Positions 34,354 to 44,239 of a DNA stretch of 64,000 nucleotides are shown here, piece after piece (position 1 is the first letter of the stretch; each line of letters starts with the position of its first letter). The notes beneath the pieces were generated by a model that was not told the origin of the DNA, ran no database searches, and worked only from the letters and a program-made list of their open reading frames with translations. The DNA is from Paenibacillus sonchi (GTDB lineage: Bacteria > Bacillota > Bacilli > Paenibacillales > Paenibacillaceae): positions 124,001 to 188,000 of the forward strand of contig NZ_CP068596.1 in NCBI RefSeq assembly GCF_016772475.1, read 5' to 3'. Made by a program: the position numbers and the translations under genes.

Positions 34354-35535
34354 GTGAAAAAGAAGTTAGTTAGTTTCATTGTAGCAACCTTCGCTTTTGC
34401 TAATGTGACCGGGGTGGTTGCTGCAAAGAACTATGATTCGCTACCACAAGCAGTTTGGTCCCAGACGACAAATGCAGATTACATACCTATCCAGGAAGAG
34501 AGCTTCTTTGTCCCTGGTAAAGAAACATTGTATCTACATGTGGGAGAAGAAAGAGCTTCAGAGACTAAGGTTTGGTCACCCGATACACTTCGAGCCGTAG
34601 ATCCCAAAACGGGCAAGGTTAAATGGGTATTCTCCTTTGCTAAGGCGGGATATGGATGGCCAAGTACAGAAGGCCCTTTTGCTTATGCACCCGATGGCAC
34701 GGTATACGCCTATTTCTCGTCTGAGGGACTCCTTTATTCTGTGAGTCCTGACGGTAAGGAAAACTGGAGCAAACGCATAGGACGAGAGCTAGCGCTCTCT
34801 GATGGCAAGTTATATCGTATGGGGGATGGGACCTTAATCATAGCAGCTCAGAAATCAATGAAAATTGGTGCAGAAACGGTTCAATTCCTATCTTTCGATA
34901 AAAATGGTAAACAGAAAGTGAGTAAGGTGGTATCCGGAAAGTTAAATACAGTGACGAAGAATCAGATCGCCATAGAAGTAGTAACAAAGGAAGGCGATAC
35001 TCAAAAAGTCGATGTGTATAATTCGTCCTTACAGCGCTCATTTCAATACAACTTCCCCAAAGGAACATATGTGAACTTTTACACAGCCTTTGCACTCGAT
35101 GATGGTACCTTTATTTTTTCCGTAATTCCTAAACCTAAAACACAAAAACTGATAGCTGTATCACCACAAGGAAAAACCATATGGGGAAGAATTATCGATC
35201 AATTTGGGTTTGCTTTTAAAGCGGGGTCTGAATATTTGGTATTTAATACTCATACCAAAAAAATAAGTTTATTTAATCAGGAGGGTTTAGTAAAGGAAAG
35301 AATATTAGCAAATTTAACCTTGCCAGAGGGAGACGGTCTACCTACAGCGAACAAAACAGCGGATGGGAAGTTACTTGTGAATTTGCTTAGCAAACAATAT
35401 ATTTTTGATGCTAAAACGCTGTCCACAATACACGAATTTAATCAAATAAAAGGGACTATATTGGATTACCGACAGAACAGTGTAATTGTTTTTTCTTGGC
35501 AAGAAAATAAGATCTCTATGCATTTATTAAATTGA
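34354..35535 (+). CDS. secreted PQQ-like beta-propeller protein
   Basis: 393 residues from GTG at 34354 (GAGGTTATTCAT upstream); an ATG at 34333 is less likely. Signal peptide: VKKKLVSFIVATFAFA, then VVAA. The mature part repeats propeller-type blades (LRAVDPKTGKVKWVFSF, LYSVSPDGKENWSKR, LIAVSPQGKTIWGR). No PQQ cofactor role is implied; many such Paenibacillus proteins are exported and of unknown role. It is the last gene of the cassette run and has a terminator. Confidence 0.7.
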   Translation: MKKKLVSFIVATFAFANVTGVVAAKNYDSLPQAVWSQTTNADYIPIQEESFFVPGKETLYLHVGEERASETKVWSPDTLRAVDPKTGKVKWVFSFAKAGYGWPSTEGPFAYAPDGTVYAYFSSEGLLYSVSPDGKENWSKRIGRELALSDGKLYRMGDGTLIIAAQKSMKIGAETVQFLSFDKNGKQKVSKVVSGKLNTVTKNQIAIEVVTKEGDTQKVDVYNSSLQRSFQYNFPKGTYVNFYTAFALDDGTFIFSVIPKPKTQKLIAVSPQGKTIWGRIIDQFGFAFKAGSEYLVFNTHTKKISLFNQEGLVKERILANLTLPEGDGLPTANKTADGKLLVNLLSKQYIFDAKTLSTIHEFNQIKGTILDYRQNSVIVFSWQENKISMHLLN

Positions 35536-35564
35536 AGTGATAATAGAAAGATATTAAATTTCAG

Positions 35565-35600
35565 GCCGCTTGCAGAGAATCATTCTGTAAGCGGCTTTTT
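35565..35600 (+). terminator. terminator after the beta-propeller gene
   Basis: GCCGCTT (35565-35571) pairs with AAGCGGC (35589-35595), with GCAGA/TCTGT inside, then T5. Confidence 0.8.
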
Positions 35601-35609
35601 AATATGTAC

Positions 35610-36249
35610 TTTGGTTACATAATTATAACTTCACAGAAATCCAATCTGAAGCTCAAAGCCTTTGCTGATATTATGAAGGATCCAAAATCGGAAAAAGCTG
35701 TCTCCCGGCTGCCGTAGCTGCAGATCGAGGGCCACTGACTTCTCCGATCGCCATAGCCGCCCCTGGGAATACAAAGCAAAAGCTTACGTACCGGCATTAT
35801 CCAGAGAAACACCAGGAGCGATAATTGTCTTTCGGCGGCGGTAATCCCCGTGGCCACGCTGATGAATTCAGAGCCAAATGCGGACGAGAATCACAAATAT
35901 CTGGGAGGTAACGATTCTATCAAAGTTGTTTGAAAGGTTGGATAGCTTCCGCTCCCCGTAAGTGAAGCATTGGCTGAGGCTCTTCAAGATCCCGCACATA
36001 TTTTGAGTACGCCGAAACCGCAGACTTCAGAATGTTTTCGAATACAAATGGCTTTGTGCCGAATTGAAACGCACCTATACCCGCAAAGAAGACCGTAAAA
36101 TGGTCGAGAACTTTGAGCTCTACAGCAATAGATTTGGGGCAGGATTGTTTGCGTGTTATGGTACGTCCTACTTGCACAGAATGAATAATGACCATGAACG
36201 TTTCCTCCGCCAAACCAAGACCCGCTACCGCCGAATGACGGGACTCCGG
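35610..36249. other. gene-less stretch
   Basis: No frame here has both a ribosome site and a recognisable product. It may include the decayed 5' part of the SLH protein gene that follows. Confidence 0.35.
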
Positions 36250-37578
36250 AGTAGGAATTGCCGCGCAGGTTGTCGTTACGCAGGAAGCGCTTAATGAGGC
36301 GCTTGCGCTGGCGGCCGCTGAAGGTGGGACAGTAAGCGGGTAGTCATTGCAGTGAATCAGGCCGCAGGTGCCGCAGCCTATGAGGTGTCGCTTCTCTCAG
36401 CAGCCTTGAGCGCAGCTGCGAATGGGCAGAGCCTGGAGATCCAAACCGCGGTTGGAACCGTTGTGCTTCCCGGAGGCATGGTGACTGCGGAGCGGGCAGC
36501 GCAGAATGCAGCGGTAGTACTACGGATTTCCGCAGCAGACGCCGGGTCTCTGCCCGCAGAAATGACTGCAGCGAGCGGAGGAAGACCGGTGGTTAAGCTC
36601 AGCCTCAGCATCGGCGGTAAGGAAATAAGCTGGCAGAAATCCCCGGCACAAGTTCAGGTCAATATTCCTTACCAGCTCACCGTCGCTGAGCTGTTGAATT
36701 CTGACAATTTGACAGTCCAATATAAGATCAGGCCGGAGTAAGCCATCCGGTTGCCAGCGGCAAATACGATCCCGTATCCGCAGCGGTTACGTTTATAGCC
36801 CGGCATTTCAGCACTTATGCAGTGGTGATGAACCGTATATCGTTCAACGATCTGGACGCTTCGCATTGGGCGAAGAAGCCGGTGGAAGTGCTGGCGGCCA
36901 AAGGGATAGTGAACGGCGTTTCCGCCGGTTCCTTCGCCCCGGCAGCGCAAATCACCCGTGCCGATTATGCGGTGATGCTGGTCCGTGCCTTTGGCCTGAA
37001 CGGCAGCCCGGAAGCGGCAGCAACCAGATTTACGGATGTGCTGCCCGGAAGCTACTACTACGAAACTGTAAATACTGCCAAGGCATTGCCAGCGGTAATA
37101 CCGATGGAAGATTCAACCCTGCTGGAATTATCACCAGACAGGAAATGATCGTAACGACTGACCGGGCATTGACTGCTGCCTGAGTTCAACTGCGGCTACC
37201 GATGGCAGCGGCACTGGAGACGCGGCAGCAGCGGCTGGAATCCGGGGCCTTACCGCTGTGGCGGATTATGCGGCTGAAGCAGTGAACCGCATGCTCCAGA
37301 TCGGCTGGCTGCAGGGGAATAGCGGACTGATTCAACCAGAGGGCACAGAGCTGCAAGTGGAAACGAAAAATGATACAGCAGTTATCACAGACCACGAATT
37401 TGTAGAGACTGCTGCTTGCGGCCAAGCTAAACAACCCGAGGTTATGCTACGAATCATCGAGCGGTTTCAGGGGGATATTGAAACCATCAGTCAACGTATA
37501 CGCATCCCGCGGGAGGATGCGGTTTCCCATATTGTGACGGAGCTTTTTGCCTACATTTATGTAGAAGACACATCATGA
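36250..37578 (+). pseudogene. SLH-domain surface protein fragment with several one-base deletions
   Basis: Joined frames give TQEALNEALALAAAEGGTVS, a Ser/Ala-rich region, KYDPVSAAVTFIARHFSTYAV, then SLH modules (FNDLDASHWAKKPVEVLAAK with GSFAPAAQITRADY, and FTDVLPGSYYYETVNTAKGI with NTDGRFNPAGIITRQEM). SLH modules bind pyruvylated secondary wall polymers. Each break (near 36335, 36739, 37083, 37180) is fixed by adding one base to a short run. The N-terminal part and signal peptide are missing, and the last 50 residues are not SLH-like. A terminator follows. Confidence 0.7.
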
Positions 37579-37580
37579 AA

Positions 37581-37610
37581 AAGCGGGCAACGTCTTGACG
37601 CTGCCCGCTT
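37581..37610 (+). terminator. terminator used as intron target
   Basis: AAGCGGGCA (37581-37589) and TGCCCGCTT (37602-37610) with inner CGTC/GACG. The group II intron begins one or two bases after it. Confidence 0.75.
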
Positions 37611-37611
37611 T

Positions 37612-39510
37612 GTGTGGTGCCCCGGCATGGGCGATAACTAGGCGGTGAAAGTCCGCTACAGGCTTGGCAGTAGGAACTGTTAGCCGAAGGCAAGGGTGTC
37701 GGTCGCGAGGCCGAATCTGAAGGAAGCCGGAGGCAAACCCTCGGTCTGACGAACAGAAATCACATATAAGGCATGATGAGACGGACGAGCTTGCCATGCA
37801 AAGTAAAGTCCAATACTGCCCGAATCTCATGATGTAGATGTGGCAGATAGATGAGGGGAAAGTTATCGCTCTTACCCGGGGAGGTCTCACAGACGTGCAA
37901 TAGGGAAAAAAAATCCGAAACACGGAGTAAAGCTTGCTGTGAGAAGTCAGCAGATGCCATAGTACCGGTTTTTTTTGGGGGAAGGGCTGAACAATCGTAA
38001 GTCTTGAGTACAGACTGAAAGGAGATCGGTGCGATGAAAGCAGAATACCGAAAGGGCTGCCGGCAAAGAGATAGCGTGGAACGCGAAGGGTATGCAGGAG
38101 CGCGGAGCATCGAAGCTCGGGAAGGGAAAGAAAGGGACGGTGCAAAGGGCCAGATGGAACGCATCCTGAGCAGAGAAAATCTGAACAGGGCGTATAAGCA
38201 GGTCAAACGTAATCATGGAGCGCCCGGAATCGACGGAATGACCGTCGAAGCGGCACTTCCGTGGCTGCGGGAGAACAGAGACGAACTCCTGCAAAGTATC
38301 CGGGAAGGAAAGTACAAGCCAAGCCCGGTGCGGCGCAAGGAAATCCCCAAACCGGATGGAAGCGGCGTGAGAAAGTTGGGCATCCCGACCGTAGTAGATC
38401 GGGTGATTCAGCAAGCGATCGCGCAAGAACTGCAACCGTTGTTCGAGCCGACCTTCTCGGAAGGAAGCTACGGCTACCGCCCAGGACGAAGCGCCCAGCA
38501 AGCCATACGAAAAGTAAAGGCCTATGCGGAACAGGGCTATGGACATGCGGTCGAGATCGACCTATCAAAATACTTTGACACGTTGAATCACGAGCTTCTT
38601 TTAAACTTGCTGCGCAAGCGAATCCAGGACAACCGCGTCATCGACCTGATCAAGAAGTACCTGAAAAGCGGAGTCATGGAGAATGGCGTACGCCGGGCAA
38701 CGGAGGAAGGATCGCCTCAGGGTGGACCGCTGTCACCGCTTCTAGCGAACATCTATCTGAACGAATTTGATCAGGAGATGGAAAGCCGGGATGTGACGAT
38801 CATCCGCTATGCGGATGACATTGTCGTACTCGCGAAAAGCAGACGAGCAGCGCTGCGACTGCTGGAATCCAGCCGGACGTATTTGGAGAAGAAGCTCAAG
38901 CTCCACATGAACACGCAGAAGAGCAAGGTGGTCAGCGTCGTGGCACAGAAACATTTCAAATTCCTTGGATTTGCGTTAGGAAAGAACGGAAACGGCGTCT
39001 ATATACGCGCGCACCGTCAATCTCTAGCCAAGGCAAAGAAGAAGCTGAAAGAACTCACGAGTCGAAAACAAGGCAGAAACGCCCGAGAGGTCATGGAGAA
39101 CGCAAAGGTCTATATTCTCGGATGGATCGGCTATTTCTACATAGCGGACATGAAACGAATTCTGCAAAGCTGGAATGAATGGCTGAGAAGACGAATGCGG
39201 ATGTACATCTGGAAACAGTGGAAGAAGCCTCGAACAAAGGTGCAAAACCTGCGAAAACTGGGGATACCGGAGTGGCAGGCTTACCAATGGGGGAACACAA
39301 GGCTGGGCTACTGGCGAATAGCCGGAAGCGCATTATTGAATCGCTCTGTAACAAACGAAAGGCTCGCACAGGCAGGGTATTATGACTTCCCTGCTCAGTA
39401 CGAGCGCTTGCGTCAAGTGCACTCAAGCGATTGAACCGCCGTGTACCGAACGGTATGCACGGTGGTGTGGAAGGTCGGCTACTCAACTAATGGGTAGCCT
39501 CCTATCCGAT
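37612..39510 (+). mobile_element. group II intron
   Basis: The 5' end GTGTGGTGCC fits the GUGYG consensus. A structured 400-base region precedes the maturase gene. After it, GAACCGCCGTGTACCGAACG followed by GTATGCACGGTGG looks like domain V, and GGCTACTCAACTAATGGGTAGCC like domain VI with its bulged A. The 3' boundary near 39510 is approximate. It sits directly after a terminator hairpin, the usual target of class C introns. Confidence 0.85.
38034..39434 (+). CDS. ltrA: group II intron reverse transcriptase/maturase
   Basis: 466 residues, ATG after GAAAGGAGATCGGTGCG. Reverse transcriptase blocks: HGAPGIDGMTVEA, KLGIPTVVDRVIQQA, YGYRPGRSAQQA, GSPQGGPLSPLLANIYL and the catalytic YADD in IRYADDIVVLA. 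A maturase (X) domain follows (GWIGYFYIADM, IPEWQAYQWGN). No HNH endonuclease is visible, as in many class C enzymes. The enzyme helps the intron splice and copies it into new DNA sites. The frame is intact. Confidence 0.95.
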   Translation: MKAEYRKGCRQRDSVEREGYAGARSIEAREGKERDGAKGQMERILSRENLNRAYKQVKRNHGAPGIDGMTVEAALPWLRENRDELLQSIREGKYKPSPVRRKEIPKPDGSGVRKLGIPTVVDRVIQQAIAQELQPLFEPTFSEGSYGYRPGRSAQQAIRKVKAYAEQGYGHAVEIDLSKYFDTLNHELLLNLLRKRIQDNRVIDLIKKYLKSGVMENGVRRATEEGSPQGGPLSPLLANIYLNEFDQEMESRDVTIIRYADDIVVLAKSRRAALRLLESSRTYLEKKLKLHMNTQKSKVVSVVAQKHFKFLGFALGKNGNGVYIRAHRQSLAKAKKKLKELTSRKQGRNAREVMENAKVYILGWIGYFYIADMKRILQSWNEWLRRRMRMYIWKQWKKPRTKVQNLRKLGIPEWQAYQWGNTRLGYWRIAGSALLNRSVTNERLAQAGYYDFPAQYERLRQVHSSD

Positions 39511-39520
39511 TGGAAATGTT

Positions 39521-40435
39521 TTAAGATTTGTTCTCTTCCGGAATGTCAAAAAACTGATTTAAATTCATCCCCTTTGTCCCCAGGGTCTTGACTTCTCCGT
39601 TAGGCTCAACGAACCCGTAGTTTGCTTCTCCGACATGTCCCATAAATTCAAAATAAACTACACGACTCGTGATTTTTGGAAGTTCGCCGTCCTGGTTAGT
39701 GATTTTTAGAGGCAAAAAGAACAGGCCGCTGGAGGCTTTAACCGAATCAAAGGTAGCTGTCCATTTTTCCTCGCTGTGGTTTCCCACAACTTCGTAATAT
39801 GAAATGCTGTTGCCGCCACCTAAGAAGAACTGGTCCGCTTTTCCTTCTGGGAAGTAATAATATTGGACACCACCGCCTTCGCTAGTGACTTTGAAGGCTT
39901 CCAAAGAGCTAACTTGGGGGAATTTCAGAGCTGCGCTTCGGGCTTCAGCCAGACTGGAAGAAGCCAGTTGTTTCGTTAGCTCTTCACTAGTCTTGGCGAC
40001 GAACACGACCCGCTGTTTAGGATTCCACAGGACATACGCCCCCGTCGATTCTGCGATAAAACGCAAGGGAACCATAACACGGCCTTGTTTTAGGGTAGAG
40101 GCCGCTTCTAATTTCACTTCTTTATTCCCGATCTTTGCTGTTTTCTGACCCGCCACTAAGGTGATGGTTTCCCCGTCCCGGGTAAGGGTGACGGTCTTGG
40201 ATGCGTTATTCCATTGTATCGAGCTGCCGGGTATTTTTTGAGCCACCTGTAAAGGCACCATGGTAGTTCCATTGGTAATATACGGGGCTGCATCCGTATC
40301 CGCGAAACGATTATTTATCCTAATTTCGATGGCTGAGGAAGCTGCGGAAGCCGTTCCCGTAGTCAAGGCGCTTCCTGCGATCAGCAGGGATGCGATGAAA
40401 CATCCAATGACGCTCGTTTTCAAAAGCTTTTCCAT
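39521..40435 (-). CDS. copper amine oxidase N-terminal domain surface protein
   Basis: 304 residues; the ATG at 40435 has AAGGAGGATATAATAAG upstream. Signal peptide (LLKTSVIGCFIASLLIAGSA, cleavage after ASA). Residues about 35-130 hold the copper-amine-oxidase-N fold: RINNRFADTDAAPYITNGTT, MVPLQVAQKI, VMVPLRFIAESTGAYVLWN. Paenibacillus has many such exported proteins, without oxidase activity and with unclear substrate. The C-terminal 150 residues are not recognised. The group II intron is inserted close to its 3' end. Confidence 0.85.
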   Translation of the reverse strand: MEKLLKTSVIGCFIASLLIAGSALTTGTASAASSAIEIRINNRFADTDAAPYITNGTTMVPLQVAQKIPGSSIQWNNASKTVTLTRDGETITLVAGQKTAKIGNKEVKLEAASTLKQGRVMVPLRFIAESTGAYVLWNPKQRVVFVAKTSEELTKQLASSSLAEARSAALKFPQVSSLEAFKVTSEGGGVQYYYFPEGKADQFFLGGGNSISYYEVVGNHSEEKWTATFDSVKASSGLFFLPLKITNQDGELPKITSRVVYFEFMGHVGEANYGFVEPNGEVKTLGTKGMNLNQFFDIPEENKS

Positions 40436-40513
40436 CTTATTATATCCTCCTTGTTCCATTTTTGGTCATTCACTCCCTGCGATTTAGACGCACGGAAATC
40501 CAAAATGTTACTA

Positions 40514-40558
40514 AAAACAAAGAAGAAACTTTTATAAAGGAAGTTTCTTCTTTGTTTT
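40514..40558. terminator. bidirectional terminator with perfect 18-bp stem
   Basis: AAAACAAAGAAGAAACTT (40514-40531) and its exact complement (40541-40558) around TTTATAAAG. It lies upstream of the copper-amine-oxidase-N gene and downstream of whatever minus-strand gene occupied 40557-41102. Confidence 0.8.
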
Positions 40559-41102
40559 AGATATGCCTGCTTCGGTTAGGCTGGGTCAAGTTTGGTAATG
40601 AGTGGGGCGAAGTTATAATGGTGAATTTGTCGGCGCTGGTGGGATCAGCAGGAGCCTTCTTAGTGCTGATTACTACGCGACTGGTGGAAGACAGATTGTC
40701 CGTCCACGTATTGTAAACCGCTCCCGCGGTGCCCATGCGCAGTTGGGTTTGCGAGAAGCTAGCCTGGCTGTACGAGCTGCCGCCCTGATCCTGCACGCCA
40801 TTAATCATTTTGACTTTGTTATAGGTGCCCAGCAGTTTTTGGGTAGTGAGATCCCGCATGCAACTGATCTGCAGAGGCTGGATGCGCTGCGCCGGCGGCT
40901 GGTCCCACGGATCTAGCGGGTGCTGGGAGATCCGAAATATCTGCAGGAGATAGCCAAGCCGTGCCGGCAACGCAGATCCTATAACCCGGAGATCAGGAGA
41001 ATCCTCACCGGCAGGCGGATCTTTGGAGCAATCATTACTGGTGAATCTGGAGCACGAGGTAACTACAAATAGCTTTTCTCTGCAACATCTTCTTTTTCCC
41101 AT
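40557..41102 (-). pseudogene. possible decayed minus-strand gene
   Basis: An open minus-strand frame whose C-terminal half looks protein-like (QKLLGTYNKVKMINGVQDQG, SQTQLRMGTAGAVYN, VVISTKKAPADP) and ends at the strong terminator at 40514. The N-terminal part is Cys/Arg/Pro-rich and unlikely to be real. It may be the tail of an old gene. Confidence 0.3.
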
Positions 41103-41144
41103 CGTATCACCAATATATCTGATTCAATTGAAAGGATGATTTTA

Positions 41145-41912
41145 ATGACGGTGACAAATCAGGATATTTTTAATTTGCTTAAACAGGAGAATGATATTTT
41201 TAAAGAGTTGCAAACCAAGTCCAAAACGTTTTCTGACTCCATCCGCAATACTTCTTACATCTCTTTTATAATCATGGCTTTCCTTTCTGTGATATCTATT
41301 CTTCCTGTAGTTTTCATTTCTAATCCGGAAAATAAATGGGTTAAGTATTTGGTCATAGGTCAATTTGTTTTAACCTTTCTTTTTTTGCGGATAGCTTATT
41401 TCGCTCAAGTTTATTTTGCCCGTAAAAAGTACTCTCACTTCGTATGCTTATTGGATACAGAAAGTATCTTTTCACGGGTAATCTTTTCAACGAATCTCGC
41501 CCCTATGCGAGAAGCATATTTGTCAAAAGAATTACTGCCTACCATCTTGAGTCTGCCTGCTTCACAGAGAAAAACATTAATCAATGTGTATCTAAAAAAA
41601 GGAGAGAAGATTAAAAATAGTAACTGGTATATCATCACGCTTTTGGGTGTTATGCTGTTTGCCGTTTGGACAGGCTTTATCGGTGCCGTCATTGAACATG
41701 AGGAGTCATTTAACGGAATGATAGCATTATTATTCATTTTTTTGATTATCTCTATGGTTTTAACTGTTTTCGTGAGTGTGTACAAACACAACCTGGAACG
41801 GGCATTCTTAAAAAAGACATTTGACTATATGCTGCTCGCTGATATTATTACCAGGATTGATGCCTTAGCAGCTGCCGATAATCAGACCGATCCGTTACCT
41901 CCTACTCCATAA
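41145..41912 (+). CDS. four-helix membrane protein of unknown function
   Basis: 255 residues from ATG at 41145 (GAAAGGATG upstream; ATG at 41136 is the alternative). Hydrophobic helices at about 38-58, 68-88, 163-187 and 192-214; the N and C termini and the middle loop are charged and cytoplasmic. Family not recognised. It stands alone, with a terminator 55 bases downstream. Confidence 0.65.
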   Translation: MTVTNQDIFNLLKQENDIFKELQTKSKTFSDSIRNTSYISFIIMAFLSVISILPVVFISNPENKWVKYLVIGQFVLTFLFLRIAYFAQVYFARKKYSHFVCLLDTESIFSRVIFSTNLAPMREAYLSKELLPTILSLPASQRKTLINVYLKKGEKIKNSNWYIITLLGVMLFAVWTGFIGAVIEHEESFNGMIALLFIFLIISMVLTVFVSVYKHNLERAFLKKTFDYMLLADIITRIDALAAADNQTDPLPPTP

Positions 41913-41967
41913 TTTTTGTCGGTATATCGGTTTCTAAAAATATGGCCGTGAAACCCCGTCACCCCCT

Positions 41968-42009
41968 AAAAGCCCAAGCGACCAGCCATGTCGTTATATT
42001 GGGCTTTTC
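41968..42009. terminator. terminator after the membrane-protein gene
   Basis: AAAAGCCCAA (41968-41977) and TTGGGCTTTT (41999-42008), with inner CGAC/GTCG pairs; A and T tracts on the two sides let it work in both directions. Confidence 0.75.
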
Positions 42010-42108
42010 TGATGCGCTTATGCTGTGCAACCGGTGGTACCCCGCGGCACAGAAGATCGAATGCAGCGGAAAAGGGAGCCTTCGGGCTGCGCCGGAAGCC
42101 GCTGTTTG

Positions 42109-42450
42109 AAGAAAATAAAGTAAAAGACTGAAGTTGCTGATCTGACGCAGTTTTTTGGTTACAAAATCGTGAGGTATTGAGAAACAAGCTTTAGACTGAA
42201 CAAACAGGAGAAGGTGTCCTACTACAAACAGATACTTATCATAGAAAATAAAGTAGTAGACCGAGTAATGTCCCTGCAGTTGGCCATCGGCGAACACATT
42301 ATTGCCGTCAGCATGCCGATCCCGGACAGCCCGGTGCATCCAGAAGAACAACCAGGTACGCGAGCTGCAGGTTTGCCGCCGCACAGCCAGCCGATCACGC
42401 GGAAAGAACCAGGAGCACTAGTTGCAGGTTCGCTGCGCAGCCGTTAGCTA
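42109..42450 (+). repeat. dispersed repeat region, copy B
   Basis: Opens with GAAGAAAATAAAGTAAAAGA, then TTGCTGATCTGACGCAGTTTT and AAAATCGTGAGGTA, matching 12961-13060 block by block. GAAAATAAAGTAGTAGACCG follows at 42243, and ATGTCCCTGCAGTTGGCCAT and AGAACCAGGAGCAC repeat parts of 13259-13480. No gene is supported here. Confidence 0.55.
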
Positions 42451-42459
42451 ATCGGATCG

Positions 42460-43430
42460 TAATTAGCTTGTAATATCACAAAGTTCCAAAGTGGCAGATA
42501 GCCCCGTTCTTTCGTCTGGATAAGCCTGGAATCGCTACAACTGGCTTAAGATCGAAGATGACATGGGGTTCCGCAAGTCAGCGGCTCTATTTGAGAAGCT
42601 CCGGAACCAGTCCGGCCCTGAGCAGCTAGAAACATTGATTTATCTCCGGACTAATGGCATGCAGAACAGTGCCAGATTCGCATTATCGTCTTTATTCACA
42701 ATAGCTTATTGGCCACATAATGCAAACTGTCCAATAGCTCACAAAAGATGCTTTACAAAGAAGGAGCGAAAGTAAATGAACATATCAAAATTTTTAAAAG
42801 GTATCAATCTCCTTGATAGTACGGTTGTAGCCGCGGCATATAACGAAGCGATTAAAGAGTTTCTGTTTGGTCGATACGGCAGGCCCGCAGGGTAGTGGTG
42901 AATCGCACCTTCCGTTTGCTAATCACCAAATGCTGAAAGGTATGCCTGTGCTCGACAATCTGCAGTACTGGGCAGGATGAAGTCAATGTAACGGCGCGCC
43001 GCTGGAGCAACCAGGAAGAGCCGTAGGATCGGGTGGTGGCCGGAACGCCGCAGTGCTAGATGTGCCAAGGGGGCAACATTCTCTTGTTATGTCCGTCGTG
43101 GCGGATTACGTCGGGTAGCGCGGACGGAAGTCGATTGTACTTTGAAGCAATAGTCATTGCCTTGCCGAAAATGGACAAGAGAATTGTACTATTGCAGAGT
43201 GATGCATATTAATTGGCCACACAATTCATCTCACATTCGAGAATTAGTAGAGTGCGTAACTGCTTGAGCTCCGCAAACATACCAGTGGCGATCAAACGCG
43301 TACTGAACTGCCTCTTAAGTATCACCCACGTTAAGGCAGAGATCGATGAAAGAGTCACCACCTATTGATCTTAAACCTTAAAAGTAGACAAGGCGAAATA
43401 ACCTAGTACCTTGACCGCTTTAGATTTCAG
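42460..43430. other. gene-less stretch
   Basis: Short frames only, none with a ribosome site plus a recognisable product. Adjacent to the IS630 remnant, so it may include transposon debris. Confidence 0.35.
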
Positions 43431-43432
43431 GG

Positions 43433-43966
43433 TTACAAATGTTTTAATTTGCCCCTGGCTTCCTCGGATGTGAAATGCCACTGGACCGATTTTTGATCCA
43501 GGTTGCGCTTGACTTTCCAAGCCGTTACTTCTTGCTGTAATTGTTCAATCGAGCTAATTCGACGGTGCAGACATTGTATCGTCATTGCGCTCAATTCAAT
43601 TTCAGCAATGTTTAGCCAGCTTCCATGCTTCGGTGTGTAGTGAATCTCCAAACGCTTTGCTAACGAGAGCGCTACGTCAGCAGAAAACGTTTCATACAGC
43701 GATGAGAGGGTGTGCGTGTTCAAGTTATCCATGACAAGTCGAATACGCTTCGCCTTTGGATAGTGGACGTCGAGCAATTCGCGGATCTGTTCTGCCCAAT
43801 CCGATTTGGTCCGTCTTTGGCTCGCACAAACTTGGCGCCAACCGGCCAAAGGTTCTGTGAATAAAAACAGGGTGCAACTACCTTTACGCTCGTATTCATA
43901 GTCTTCCCGGCGTACCTTCCCCGGTTTCATCTTCTCCGGCGGGCGGGCATGATCAAGCAGTTGCAC
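43433..43966 (-). pseudogene. IS630-family transposase, C-terminal part
   Basis: 177 residues of the DDE domain: MKPGKVRREDYEYERKGSC, LVMDNLNTHTLSSLYE with the second catalytic Asp, and HYTPKHGSWLNIAEIELSAM with the catalytic Glu. The N-terminal HTH and first Asp region (expected before QLLDHARPPEK) are missing, so the element is truncated and inactive. I could not find terminal inverted repeats. Confidence 0.85.
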
Positions 43967-44239
43967 AGGCTGATCACCAGTTGATCATGCAGGCCGCCAG
44001 CACGTTACAAAGCCTGCGGGACTCTCGGGTCGAGGAAGCGCAGAACGAAAATTGTGACATTGACACTACTGAATTGCTCATTTAGGAGAGGAAATTGGCC
44101 GTCACCGCTGCTTGTAAGTTGTGCACGTCCTGATTGTCGGATGTCGCTTGACGTTCCATGAGCACCAGAAAGCTCAGCTGATTGGCAATTGTTCCGTCGC
44201 AGGCGTAGGAAGTTAAAGAACCAGATGGTATTGCTGCAT

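Noticed and set aside
37573..38546. Minus-strand open frames opposite the intron
   Set aside because: They overlap the catalytic RNA and the maturase; composition is Ser/Phe/Leu-rich as expected for antisense frames.
38034..39434. Retron or DGR reverse transcriptase
   Set aside because: Maturase domain, GUGYG 5' end and domain V/VI features show a group II intron.
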